NCBI GenBank assembly: GCA_964200185.2
Contig: CAXNAD020000263.1
Location: 1 to 23,107 of the forward strand
Reading direction: 5' to 3'
Length of the DNA: 23,107 bases
Origin: Choristocarpus tenellus KU-1152
Lineage: Eukaryota > Phaeophyceae
The position numbers and the translations under genes were made by a program. The notes beneath the pieces are model-generated. The model was given only the letters and a program-made list of their open reading frames with translations. It did no database searches and was not told where the DNA came from. Below are positions 1 to 10,707 of this stretch, piece after piece. How positions within the stretch are numbered: position 1 is the first letter of the stretch; each line of letters begins with the position of its first letter.

Positions 1-560
1 TGTACTGCTTTATGGTAGCATGACTCAGGAAGGACACTTTTCGCGAGAATTTTTACGCGCGCGCCAAACTCGCGTGAATATCTCTGGGATTTTGTGCCAA
101 ATCACCCGAATACGAGAATTCCGATACAAAATCCTATTTTGGGGCATGTCGAAAAAAGCGGTACAAAATTGCATATTTTTCGATTTGGTTCATAATATTT
201 GGCCCAAAATAGGGGCACCTACTGTACCTGATCCCCTTTATTCTGCGTTTTGTTCTTTTTTCTTTTTCTTTGTTCATTTTTTTCTTCTTTTTCTTTTTTT
301 TCTCTTTTTTGTCAGACCAGGTACCTGATCCCCTCAATACCTTATTTTGCTCTATCTTTCTTCAGTCCTCTCTTTTGTCCCTTGTCTCATTTATTTTATT
401 ATTATTATTTTTGCTGATGTTGATGTTATTGCCTGTTTTACGCACTAGCAGCCGTCAGTATGCTTCGTGCTTGGGGGGCATGATACAGGCAATAATCAGA
501 TGATTCTTAGCACCTTAGGGAAGTTGTACTTAGGAAGAGTAAATGTTTACTCAGATTGGG
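1..560. other. Gene-poor T-rich stretch with short direct and inverted repeats
   Basis: No gene is supported. The stretch contains an 11-bp inverted repeat (CCTATTTTGGG at 133-143 and its complement at 203-213). It also has an exact 14-bp direct repeat GTACCTGATCCCCT at 224-237 and 321-334, each copy followed by a long T/C-rich run. The open frames here are mostly poly-Phe or poly-Lys from the pyrimidine runs. Confidence 0.6.
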
Positions 561-602
561 GTAGATGCTAGTTCATGCTGGGGGGCATGTTGCAGGCGAA
601 TA
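468..602 (+). repeat. Paired GGGGGGCATG boxes resembling polypurine tract / LTR edge
   Basis: Two related boxes, CTTGGGGGGCATGATACAGG near 470 and CTGGGGGGCATGTTGCAGG near 579, each lead into a GGC-AATA sequence. A G-run followed by CA/TG is the usual look of a retrotransposon polypurine tract meeting a 3' LTR. No reverse transcriptase or integrase frame is visible, so at best this is a decayed fragment whose body would lie left of the window. Confidence 0.3.
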
Positions 603-764
603 GCGCGAGCATTTCTTCTTGTGTTCTAACAATCGCGGGCATTTATTACACGCGAATAGCACAAGCATTTCTTCTCGTGTTTTAGCAAACACGAACATTT
701 GTGACAGACGAATTGTGTGAGCATTGTTTCTCGCGTTCTAACAAGTGCGAACAATATACGAGAT
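597..764 (+). repeat. 56-bp imperfect tandem repeat, 3 units
   Basis: Units begin with CGAA at 597, 653 and 709, exactly 56 bases apart. Each has the order CGAAT..., then GAGCATTTCTTCT-like, then CGTGTTCTAACAA, then CGNACAT. Units differ at roughly a fifth to a quarter of positions, so the duplication is old. It sits just left of the 814-823 assembly gap. Confidence 0.8.
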
Positions 765-813
765 TAGTAACATATAGGTAGCCTTACAGAATAAATGCTG
801 ATTTCGTAGAAGA

Positions 814-823
814 NNNNNNNNNN
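814..823. other. Assembly gap (10 N)
   Basis: Ten N bases. The true size of the missing sequence is unknown. Confidence 0.99.
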
Positions 824-1150
824 CCTAAGAAGTTGCAGAATAAAGGTTTATGATTGGAGTACGTATAGAGCAGTTGCATAGAAGACCAAAGAAATTGGGT
901 GGATGATGAAAATAATAAGAGCTCTTTTGGTCAAAATCATTACCCCCCTTAAAACAGTCTTTTTATCTTTGAACGAAACATTAAGTTGAGCTTGAGCTAA
1001 GCACTGAGTGGAGTATCGAGAGAAAAGGCTGCCTGACACCGAACAAACTGTTACCAAGGGCAATGTCCCCATAGCGTCGTTTCAAGGTCGTTGGATTTGA
1101 GTTACACATCCTGTGAAGGTGAGTTCTGGGGCGCGATATAACAAAATAGT

Positions 1151-1316
1151 CTTGTTCAATTGTGGTGTCACCTTGCATGTGGAAAGGGCGAATATCAATT
1201 TTGTGATCACAATGGTGTGTATAAAGCAATGAAATAGAGTATATTAGGTGGGGTAAGAAATATGGCTTAGATTGCAAGAGGATCCAAACCTGCCTACCTC
1301 TCCATTGGTTTGGCTC
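1151..1316 (+). repeat. Dispersed repeat, copy 1
   Basis: Shares order and many blocks with 20891-21047 on the same strand: TGTGGTGTCAC, GTGGAAAGGG, then ATGAAATAG, then CCAAACCTGC-TACCTCTC, then TTGGCTC. Outside these limits the similarity fades. Open frames across copy 1 are broken in copy 2, so it looks noncoding, probably an old transposon or SINE-like relic. Confidence 0.7.
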
Positions 1317-1319
1317 CAG

Positions 1320-2800
1320 TCTGACAAATCTGCGGATGGTCCAACTAGCATGGGTATGGCGTCTGGTCCACAGCAGAATCAATGTGTGCTTATGTGGTGC
1401 TGGACATGTAGGATCGAGGAAGTGACCAAACAGCAAGATGTCTCCTGCCCTGAAATTCACCAGATGTTGGCTGCAAAGGAAGGAGAATAAAATTTGTGAC
1501 TGACCTTAAATCTAAACTTTGATACCTATGGATGTATGCGTTCCAGGAAAAGACGCTGTTAAGAGGCTGAGGCACTCACATACTTGCGAAGTCACCCGCT
1601 AGCAGGGTTACGGTATACTCAAAGTATCTTGACGGGGGGGGAGGGATTGTTCACCAGGGTGTCCATTTGGGCCCTTACCAGGAGAAGTGCACTTAAATCA
1701 TATATCCGACACATGCAACCAAATCACTCAAAAATCGCGACATGAAAAAATGGGCCCCAAATGGACAGCCGCCACCCACCCCCCAGATACTTTGAGCCAG
1801 TAGTAGTGCAATGCTTGGCTGCGGTAACAGCACTGGGTGAAGATGGAAAACATAAAATAGCCTTTCAGTAGTTTGTGAACAGTGTTCAAGTACACGCTGA
1901 ATTGATCCTCTAACATCTTGATGCTCTCCTTCACTTCCATCTAAAGTCGAAGGAGAGCTTTGTCAAAGGTTATCACATGCATCAGAGATGTGGCATAAGC
2001 AGGTAATAATGAGCCCATGTGGATCTTACGACCCACTCCCACATTTCTACATTCTGATATTCGCCCACCAAGCAGGAATATTACCACTGGTCTGCATATT
2101 TGAAGTATTGGATTATGCTGATAACCGACATTTCCAGATACGCCTAAATACATCCAACTCACATTTCAACATTTTGCACTACCCACACAGCGTGGAGCAA
2201 ACACATTTAGCCTGACCAAGTCGTAGTCACAGTGTATCCCCATTTCCGTATGTTCAAAATATATCTAGGCCATATAGTATTGCAATATATGCTTGTCTGT
2301 TGTATGGAGCTGGCTGATTGGAAGCCTTGTAAGTGCTAGTAGTAGGTAGTGTATGGCAGGCGAAGCGAGTTTATAGAGTGGGAAGCATACACGGTTGATA
2401 CAAAGCAACGAGATCTGGTACCCTTGTGGCATGAACGCATGTGACATGAACGCATGAGGTACGAGAAGGCAAGCAGATGCACTATACGCAGAAAGAAGGT
2501 GCAGGTGACGAGCTCTAGAGTGGTTTCAAGCCAACCCAGCACATGAGGCGCCACTACTTTCTTCGTACAGTTCATGGTCATTGGAACAAGGTTGCAAGTA
2601 AGGACGATAGTCAATACTGGCAATACATGTTAGATTGGCTCACAGCAGACGGATAGTAACAGTAGCAATAATAGTAGTATTACATCTTTTTATACCCACT
2701 GACATTTTGCAGAGAGAGGTTGTCATGTTGTAGGAGAAAAATATGCAGTAAACAAAAGTAATAACCACAACACCAATGGGGTCTGTAGAAGGATAAACAT
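1320..2800. other. Gene-poor stretch
   Basis: Apart from the foldback at 1618-1796, I see only short open frames, mostly without an ATG, and no splice-linked coding chain. A 14-bp direct repeat containing CATGAACGCATG lies around 2428-2456. Confidence 0.55.
1618..1796. repeat. Foldback / imperfect hairpin element
   Basis: The left arm starts CTCAAAGTATCT at 1618, passes through a G-run and ends GTGTCCATTTGGGCCC at 1659-1674. The right arm, 1752-1796, is the approximate complement: GGGCCCCAAATGGACAG, then a C-run, then AGATACTTTGAG. The loop is about 77 bases. Transcribed from either strand it would form a long stem with bulges. It could be a MITE-like element or a small-RNA precursor. Confidence 0.75.
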
Positions 2801-2804
2801 CATA

Positions 2805-2821
2805 CTAACCCTAACCCTAAC
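2805..2821. repeat. Interstitial telomere-type motif
   Basis: Two and a half units of CCCTAA in tandem (CTAACCCTAACCCTAAC). Too short to be a working telomere. A related single-unit motif, GGGGTTAGGGTTAAGG, lies at 12621-12636. Confidence 0.6.
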
Positions 2822-5800
2822 TCACAGTTCACATCCATACAGCAAGTACACACACCATACAAAGAATTCAACAAACACAACAACAATAGAGGTCGATCAG
2901 ATACATCAACAAGAGTTGTAGTGTATTTGAAAAACAAGAAACCAGGAAAGCTGCTGAAACAACTCTACTGTAGTAGTTGAAAATTATCCTTCACTGACAC
3001 TATGAAGGTGCTCGAGAACAAACAAATAATTACACAAGTCAGTCAAGCCCCTCCTAGCACACCGACCCAGTACCTGCGGTTTAATACGCATGACACATCT
3101 AGAGATTGCTATTTGAGAAGTTTCTGACATAATACGTACTAGTAATGGTATATCACAATATTACTAAGTATGTGGTAACAATAATTATTACGATGATAGT
3201 AATTTAATTGCTAAACTATAAACTGTTCTATCTTCTCTCTAGTCTATAAAGTTTGTTTCTTCACCCACCTGTCGATGGTCAGAGCCACTACACACTGGAG
3301 TACTTCTCATTCTAATTACTGTTCGTTGTTGTAACCGTTTCAGTGCAACCAATTGTACTACCCTGGTTTATGTCTTGCTTCTAACGCGTTTGGTCTCAGC
3401 CATCCCACAGCTCATCACTATCCCTCCTCCCTCGAATCTTGTACTAGACTGCCTCCACGTTGCTTGGAACCTCATACCTCATTCTTGGTCCAGAAAGCTG
3501 TGATATAGGAATAGATAGGATAGTAGTGCAGATAAACATACCGTTTACGACGTTGTGCCACATGGATTGTGGATAATCGAAACCAGACTTCCATGAAAAG
3601 ACTTTTGGAGTTGTTTGAACCCACTTAACCCTGGAGGGAACGCCCCTCTCCATCACACTTAATTCATGAAGGCACTTGGACAGAAATGTATCATTCAGTT
3701 TGACATGGATGATAAATACATCTTGTTTGTGATTGGGCGGTGAGCTTAAATTTTGCAGGTTTACAAATATCAGCCCATAAAGTGGAAAATTGTGCAAGGT
3801 GATTTCGAGAACAATAGATTTGTTCAAGACATCGTTTGTGTCGATAAATAAAAAAACGAGCAAGAACCGATATAAACTTCATACTACTGTGCTCTCTACT
3901 TAAGTGTCATTTGTGGGCAGCAAAATAGAAACAAGAGGACAAAACTTGGACACTGCACTCTGCTTTTTGTACCCCTCTCACGAGACACAAATTGCATACT
4001 GTGGCAGTGCCTATTTTTCAACACACAATATTTGGAAAAATAAGCATGGATTCTTTAGTGCTTTGGAAAATGTTAAAGCAAGTCCGCACTTCCAGGAACC
4101 TACTAGAAGTAATATTAGTCACCGTTGAAGCAGGTACGTAGTACATGAAGGCACAATCTTTTCTTGAAGTTGTTTTTCCTTTGGCTATGTATAGAAAAAA
4201 ATGTATCACCTTTTAGCGACAATTTGCAGAAGTCACCAAAGGAGAGGCAAAAAAGACTTGACACAGCAAAAACACAATGCACCATGCATCATCCCATCAT
4301 ATATAGCAGAGAGCATAGCCACATATCACTAAATCCAAGGAATGCAGATACCAAAAGACCAGGGCAGAAATACCATCACATGAAAAACTCACACAGTAGC
4401 ACAAGCACAAGCACAATCAACAAAAATACACCGTCTGGGATACAGGTCACTCTCTTGATGGGGCTGTCTAAATAGATCCCATCCTCGATCGCCCCCGTCA
4501 CTTGTGACTCGTCACATTTGCCCTGTTTCTAATGCGCAATTACAGACCGTGTATATGAAGTAGTATTTATCATCCTTTAAAAAGGTTAGACGTAACAGGT
4601 GTCAAGCAGAGGGGTGAGGGGAAGGGGCGCAAGGGCAATATCCATCACCAAACAAAGGCAACATGTATTTGTTCCATTCAAGCATCCTTTACTATGTGTA
4701 ACCAGCAAAGAAAATAAATCTTGAATACCATAAAAAAAAACACAAGAATAAAACAAAAATCCGTTCTTCCACTGACTACATCCTCAGAACAGGTAGTACA
4801 CATGCATACCATAATGATACTTCACCCCCAATCTGAGCAAAGAGCTTGGGTCCTCCACAACTTAAAACCTGTCTCAAACACAAAATACAACCAAGCACCA
4901 GTGAATGCCCTTCGCACCATAATCAATTCATCCACGGACGTGGAAAGAGAGTTGTTACAACAGTTTCCACACCCTTCAGGAGGCAGAATGATGCATACAA
5001 AATCTTCAACATCTACTATCGAACCTCAGATGCTGGGCATGATCTATGTAGCAAGCACCTGATCAATAAAATACCCTACGCTACTGTAAAAGGTACTTGG
5101 AATGAACCCTCAGTTTGAGATAGGCACACAGGTACCATCCTTCTGACAAAACCCTCACAACATTAAAAGGATAAAACATCAAAGAAACAACACTACACTC
5201 TCTCCTTTTCACAATCTTCCAACATGAGTCCTACATAATACTGTAGTGCCTCATAATCGTTTTTGACCTGTGGTGCCTGTGTACCTTACCACACCCCTTT
5301 ACTTGGAAGCAACAATCCGTATCATAGATAAAAAATAAAAGCCACCAACACCACTTCAAAAACTCGCCATACACTGGGCCATCCAATCAATAGCAAAACT
5401 TCTCCTCCGTGAGTAGAAGAGGTTCTCTTCAACAACTCCAGAGTCGACCCCCCACAATATCTCTTGATGTATGCCGCCATGAAGCGGGCACAATTGATTC
5501 ATCCACCCCATCGGACACAAGACACCAGTCAGTTTGTAACTGTCCACAAAAAAAAGCAGTGGGTAATCAAGTGCAGACAGGGAGACCAGCAAACACTGGA
5601 GCTCCATCAGGATCTGCACCTAGAAATATTGTGCAGGATCTGTCCACAACAGCACAATACCAAACAGAAAAAGATGTTTAAAAAGTATCGGATCTCCCCA
5701 TTCAACACCACTCCACACAACATGCACATAAATGTAGAGTAGTACCGTTCCTTTGCATCAGAAGCGAACTCAGAACTCAGATTTCAAAATCACAAGTCTC

Positions 5801-5849
5801 GGCGACAACTTGCTGTTGAGCACTACGCAGGTGTCACACTTACTCCCTG
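2822..5849. other. Gene-poor stretch and probable 3' flank of the acidic gene
   Basis: No gene is supported. The longest frame, 3863-3444 on the minus strand (139 codons), has no ATG at its start and no family resemblance I recognise. Its inner part, including VPSRVKWVQTTPKVFSW, is somewhat protein-like and might be an exon or a relic. The 4100-5350 part is A/C-rich on the plus strand. The part next to 5849 would include the 3' UTR of the tail-anchored acidic gene. Confidence 0.5.
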
Positions 5850-8800
5850 TCACCTCTTCTTCAACATGGCCATACCAATCAAGGCCACCACCCCTGCCGT
5901 CCCTGCACCAAAATACGCCCAACGGTTGCTGCTCTTAACCTTCTCACCCCTTAACCCTTTCTTCTCAACCTCCTCGGACACAACTTCTTCAAACACCACC
6001 CCTCCCCCTCCCTTAGTGGTAGCAGGTGCATCATCCACTTCCTTTGCCTCATCAACAGTATTGCTAGCCTCTCCTCTAACCAATGTGTGGACTCCATTGG
6101 TACCTGAGGACAGCCCACCTTCACCTCCCTCCTCTGCCAATGGTTTCATCATCTCTTCAACTGGTAAACCATCCACTCCCTCAGCTAGCACCTCTCTGAC
6201 TTCCTCGCCTGATACATTCACAGTTTCAGCAGGCTCTTCCGTGGTCACAGCTGGTATTTCCAAAGTTCCAGCAGGTTCTTCCGCAGTCACAGCTGGTTCT
6301 TCCACAGTTCCAGCATGTTCTCCCATGGTCACAGCTGGTAATTCCACAGTTCCTGCAGGTTCTTCCACTGTCACAGTTGGTGCTTCCACAGCTCCAGCAG
6401 GTTCTTCCATGGTCACAGCTGGTACTTCCACAGTTCCAGCAGGTTCTACCATGGTCACAGCTGGTACTTCCACAGTTCCAGCAGGTTCTTCCATGGTCAC
6501 TGCTGGTACTTCCACAGTTCCAGCAGGTTCTTTCACGGTCACAGCTGGTGCTTCCACAGTCACAGTTTCAGTAGGTTTTCCCCCCATTTCAGTTTCTGCA
6601 ATCTGAGACTCCTCCAGTGAATTGCCCATTGCCACCTTGGCAGCAGTGTGACTGCTATCCACAAGCTCATGGACAGCATCACCCACCCCTTCCGGATGAG
6701 TTGGCCCAATATCTGCAACATCCCTAACCATCTCCCCACTTTCAGGCAAATGTCCTGCAAAGAGAAGGGGGTCAGGAAAAGCAATATTACCGGATGCTTC
6801 AAAATTTTCACTCACATCGCATGAGTCTATTCCTCTCTTCCACTAGCATGCATAACCAAAACACAATCAAGGCGGCATGAGAAATCCTCTCCTGTTGCCC
6901 TGCCTGTTATCAGGAGGGAGGTGCAGCATAATCAACCCTCAACAGAACAGGATTTTCCACCACTCCACAAAGTAGATCTCTCCATACATACACACACTAC
7001 AGCACAATTGTAAATGGATATGCTTACCACCTTCATTAACAGCAGGAGTCACCGATGAGTCAGTTACAACTTCTTCACACACCAGGGTCTCACTGTCCTC
7101 AGAAGGCACCACAGGTTCCTGGGCAGAGAGATCAGCCATGACAAGGGACCACATCGAAAGGAAGGCCGGGAAATAGTTATAGGCTTAGACACATGAAATG
7201 CCAAACGATTCCTACAAACTTAACTTGCCCCTTCTTTGAAGTGATACAAAATACTCCAAATTTTCTCCAAACTAACATTCAATGATTAGAAACTCAGAGT
7301 TAAATGCTGTCAGCTCTGTGGTAGAACAGACTATGTTCTGTAGCATCACGACTTGAATTCAGTTCATGGTACACCATTGCACTGCAACAAGCAATCAATC
7401 AAGATCATGTAATAGCACAAGGGCCCAGTGACAGGCCACAGCGCCTGCCAGTATCAAGGGTTTCCACTACTGATAGGACAGTGAAAAAACCCTCACTTCT
7501 TTTTCAGAAACACAAAAAAAAATGAAGAGACGATGGGAGGGGTTTAAAAATTAAACAGTGAGGGCAAGAATACCAACAAAGATCTCCCCTAGTCCAATAA
7601 CACATAGGTGTTCCACACCACTGGAAATATGCCCTGAAGCATACACTATTCATCCTACTCCACTGCACACACGCAGTACCCGACACTAAGGGAAGTTTCT
7701 CCAAAGTTCGGCAATGGTTTTACTTTGACCCCAGTTCCCCTTCCCATACGGCGAGGGATAACAGCCAGATTTGAAACTGATTACCACACACAAATTGCAC
7801 AACAGTTGCATGGTTCACGCACAAACTCACCAGAGTAGTAGAACCTTCTTGCGCATCCAGCTGAGAGTCCTCTACACCTGACTTCCTGCAAACCTTTCCA
7901 GATTGTACGACATGCTTCACATGGGGTGCATTCGCAGCATCTTCTAGGGCAGCCAGTTTAGCTCTCTTCTCCGCCCTCTCCACTTCCTTGATTCGCTCTG
8001 CCACTGACAAACGGCGTGGTGGCTCCGCCACTGGGGAATCAGGGGGGGTTGCGGTAATATTGGTCTCAATATTTGTTTCAACGGAATGGGCAGCCTTCGC
8101 TGGTGATTCCGTGCTAGAGACAGCTTCACGTCCTGCATGTGGTGCGTCCTCCGGGGCAGATTCCTTCACAGCCACCTCTACTTTTTGTGACTCCAGCGCC
8201 TGATTAGCACCTGCAGCCTCAATTTCAGGTTCAACCTTCACCTCTGCTGATAACTCCTCCTGCACCTCACCCTCCTCAGGAATAACGACCTCGTTGCCCT
8301 CAGAACTAGTGACTGCTACCTGTGGCTCCACCACCTGGCTAGCACTTGGATCCTCAATTTTAGCTTCAACCTTCACCTCTGCTGATGATGTTTGTTCCAC
8401 CTCAGATCCAGCATCCCCAATCACCTCTACTGGTGACGTCTGCTCCACCTCACCCTCAGAACTAGTGACTGCTACCTGTGACTCCACCACCTGACTAGCA
8501 ATTTCAACCTCAATTTTAGCTTCAACCTCCACCTCTGCTGATGATGCCTGTTCTACCTCAGGTTCAATGTCTCCAATCACCTCTGCAGGTGATGCCTGCC
8601 CCACCTCACCCTCAAAATTAATGACTGCTACCTGTGGCTCAATCACCTGACTAGCACTTGCATCCTCAATTTTAGCTTCAACCTCCACCTCTGCTGATGA
8701 TGCTTGTTCCACCTCAGGTCCAGCATCCCCAACCACATCTACCGGTGACACCTGCTCCACCTCACCCTCAGGAACATCAGCGTCCTTACCCTTGGGAGTA

Positions 8801-9194
8801 TTTATTACTACCTCTGGCTCCACCACTACAGGAGTCTCCACCACCTCCTCAGCAGTAGCTTCACTTTGCATCTTATCAGTTGGCAATGCCTTCTCCACAT
8901 CTGTGTCCACTTCAACAGTCTCAATCTCAGTGGCAGCCTGTGCCTCTAGCTCCAATTGACTGTCACTCTCTTGCATTTCCTCATTGGCAGCATTAGGCTT
9001 CACCTCAAGAGCCGCTTCAGTCACCGCATCCTCCACTAAAAGCTCCTCAGCAGGTGTTGGCACATCCAAGTCTGGTACAGGTGGCGACACAGTAGTCAAG
9101 GAAGAAGTCTCTCTAACCTCAACATTCACATCAGCTCTGGTAGGCGTTACCTCTACAAATTCTGAAGTCTGTACCACCACATCAGCAGATGCTT
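5850..9194 (-). CDS. Acidic, repeat-rich protein with C-terminal membrane anchor (5' end incomplete), at least 3 exons
   Basis: Not recognised as a known family. Exons I infer: 9194-7831, 7118-7028 and 6826-5850. The first acceptor is a good CCTCCCTCACAG (phase 1). The donor CTG|GTGAGT at 7831 (phase 0) fits acceptor CTCTCTGCCCAG at 7119-7130. Donor GTAAGC at 7027 (phase 1) fits acceptor AATAG before 6826, giving GAC at the join. About 810 residues are visible. No start codon is seen for the first exon, so an upstream exon is missing or lies in the 9610-10707 locus. The protein is dominated by Glu, Val, Ala, Pro and Ser and should be disordered. Three 52-residue repeats come first, then a short charged segment (ERIKEVERAEKRAKLAALED), then about eight 14-residue repeats. 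It ends with a single hydrophobic segment, WAYFGAGTAGVVALIGMAML, followed by KKR and stop, a tail-anchor layout facing a membrane. An alternative is a separate short gene starting at ATG 7154 or 7139, but the acceptor-like tract just after it argues for one spliced gene. Confidence 0.7.
6227..6570 (-). repeat. 42-bp tandem coding repeat (14 aa, about 8 units)
   Basis: Within the last exon of the acidic gene. On the minus strand the unit reads approximately EPAGTVEVPAVTME, with substitutions at the Val, Glu and Met positions between units. The central units on the plus strand are nearly identical and spaced exactly 42 bases apart; the outer ones are more diverged. The period is a multiple of three, so unit gain or loss keeps the frame. 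Confidence 0.9.
8300..8770 (-). repeat. 156-bp tandem coding repeat (52 aa, 3 units plus a decayed fourth)
   Basis: The landmark CCACCTCACCCTCA recurs at 8445, 8601 and 8757, exactly 156 bases apart, with a decayed relative near 8262. The encoded unit contains GEVEQ-SP-EVIGD, then EVEQASSAEVEVEAKIE, then ASQVVEPQVAV. It lies in the 7831-9194 exon of the acidic gene and is independent of the 14-residue repeat downstream. Confidence 0.88.
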
Positions 9195-9609
9195 CTGTGA
9201 GGGAGGCGCCAATCACAATGATGGAAGCACAATGGGAGGACCAGTGCAGATCAATGAAGGATATTTCAGTGAATTCAGATCAAGAGTGACTAGGGAAAAC
9301 AAAGATCAGCACCATGGTTATGACCCAACAACAACCAATACCTCAAGTCTGTTTAGATCACAAATATTCAGCAGCACTTGTACACTATTGTAGCAGGGCA
9401 AGACTATTTTTCCAGTGAGAGAAGCAAGATGTACTGCTGTTGGTGGACTTGTTTGGGAAAAATCAGATATATGTTTAGCATTGAAAGTTATCCTTTGCCA
9501 AAAAAAACAAATGAATCAGGACTCAAATTACTGTTCGTATTTTCCAGGTATGTAAAATACTGCATAGGTAGGTATAGACAGTAGTTACCTGATAGAAACC
9601 TTCTCAATA

Positions 9610-10707
9610 CTAAACGGCATCAACGGACACTGAAGTAGGGATATGTATCACAGCATTATCGAAACGTTTCAATACAGACTTGAAGGCTAAGAATGTTTTA
9701 TACTCATCAACACCTTCCACAGTGACAGGTTGCACCAGCAGAATTGATTCATCTTGGCCATCCACTACAGGCTTGGCCTCCTCAGCGACCAGTTCAGGCA
9801 CCTTCGAAGCGGGGGAGAGGACACGATAGAAGGTAAACTTCAGGAAATCAACAAACAGGGGGTAGACCACAAGTCCTGCAAACCATTTGCTGAGGTAAGC
9901 CTCCACACCTGCGTCCGCTCTCAGAGTCATTCATGGAGCGGACAGAGATGTAGAGACTCACCTCAATAGACACGCCATCATCAACGACAATCCATGTCTT
10001 TCCATCGCCGTTGATCCCCTCGTGGGTGCCTGACTCCCTTTCACAAATTTCCTCCGTCCCCAAATCTATTTCATATTCACCTCCTTGTCAGGGGTCTCAG
10101 CAGTCATCACCTCCAGCTTCTCATGCACCTGGGCATTGGATATGCCTGTCTCGGGTTTCGCCTCTAACGCACTTCCTCCATCCAGAACAGACATCGATCC
10201 TCCTGCTGATCCCCCTTCGGCACCTACATTCGGTCCACTCTCTGAGAACACCTGGGAAGAAAATTCTTTTTCTGTTCCGGTCAATGATTGATTACCCTGT
10301 GCTTCCCCCACATCTGCTACACCACTAGATAGCTCTGCATCAGAGGGAGCCGATGTGGGATACGATGGTTGTGTAGTCTCGCCAACCAAGCTGGCAGGTT
10401 GCCCAAGAATACCAGCACCGTTCAAAGTCACTTCTACAACTTGGTCTGACTGAGATTCATTAGCGTCTTCCTGGAACGATCCTGTCATCATGATAAGTGG
10501 TGGTTGATGTAAGGAATACATTTACCACAATAGGGGGGGCATGGGCTTTCAGGGTCTTCGGACATCCAGAACACAGTGACACCCAGAACTTAGCGACAAA
10601 ACAAGCCAACGACCCATGTGGACGATGAGCTTGAGGAACCCACCAGGTTTCTCGAGTATGTCTGACTGGCTCATCTCCCCTTCACTCTGTATGCTCTCCT
10701 TTCCCAT
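9610..10707 (-). CDS. Acidic Ser/Glu/Gly-rich protein with a hydrophobic C-terminal region; exon chain partly unresolved
   Basis: Family not recognised. A good first exon is 10707-10644: ATG, then MGKESIQSEGEMSQSDILEK, with donor CCTG|GTGGGT in phase 1. It joins in frame to acceptor GACAG before 10481. Exon 2 runs 10481 to about 10081 and is Gly/Ser/Glu/Ala-rich. A coding-looking segment in another frame, 10065-9962, contains GDGKTWIVVDDGVSIE and ends at a strong donor GAG|GTGAGT. The last part, from about 9908 to 9610, has YLSKWFAGLVVYPLFVDFL (a hydrophobic helix), then an acidic tail and a stop at 9610. Segments 1-2 and the last share a frame, but the middle one does not, and its phase 0 donor does not fit the obvious acceptor CGCAG (phase 1). 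So an exon join or a base is wrong, or the middle segment is not coding. The locus may instead be the 5' part of the tail-anchored acidic gene: a possible phase 1 donor at 9713 would join in frame to 9194. Confidence 0.5.

Noticed and set aside
981-1460. 159-codon minus-strand open frame
   Set aside because: No ATG start. It overlaps copy 1 of a dispersed repeat, and the equivalent reading in copy 2 meets a stop.
3444-3863. 139-codon minus-strand open frame
   Set aside because: It starts at TTG with no clear acceptor or partner exon and no recognised motif. Length alone is not decisive in 23 kb; kept only as a remark.
5866-6606. 246-codon plus-strand open frame rich in Ser/Thr/Val/Pro
   Set aside because: It is the antisense of the 42-bp coding repeat. 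The minus-strand reading has consistent exon phases, an acidic protein character and a C-terminal membrane helix.
8294-9289. Plus-strand Ser/Thr-rich open frames
   Set aside because: Antisense shadows of the long acidic minus-strand exon, produced by repeat periodicity.
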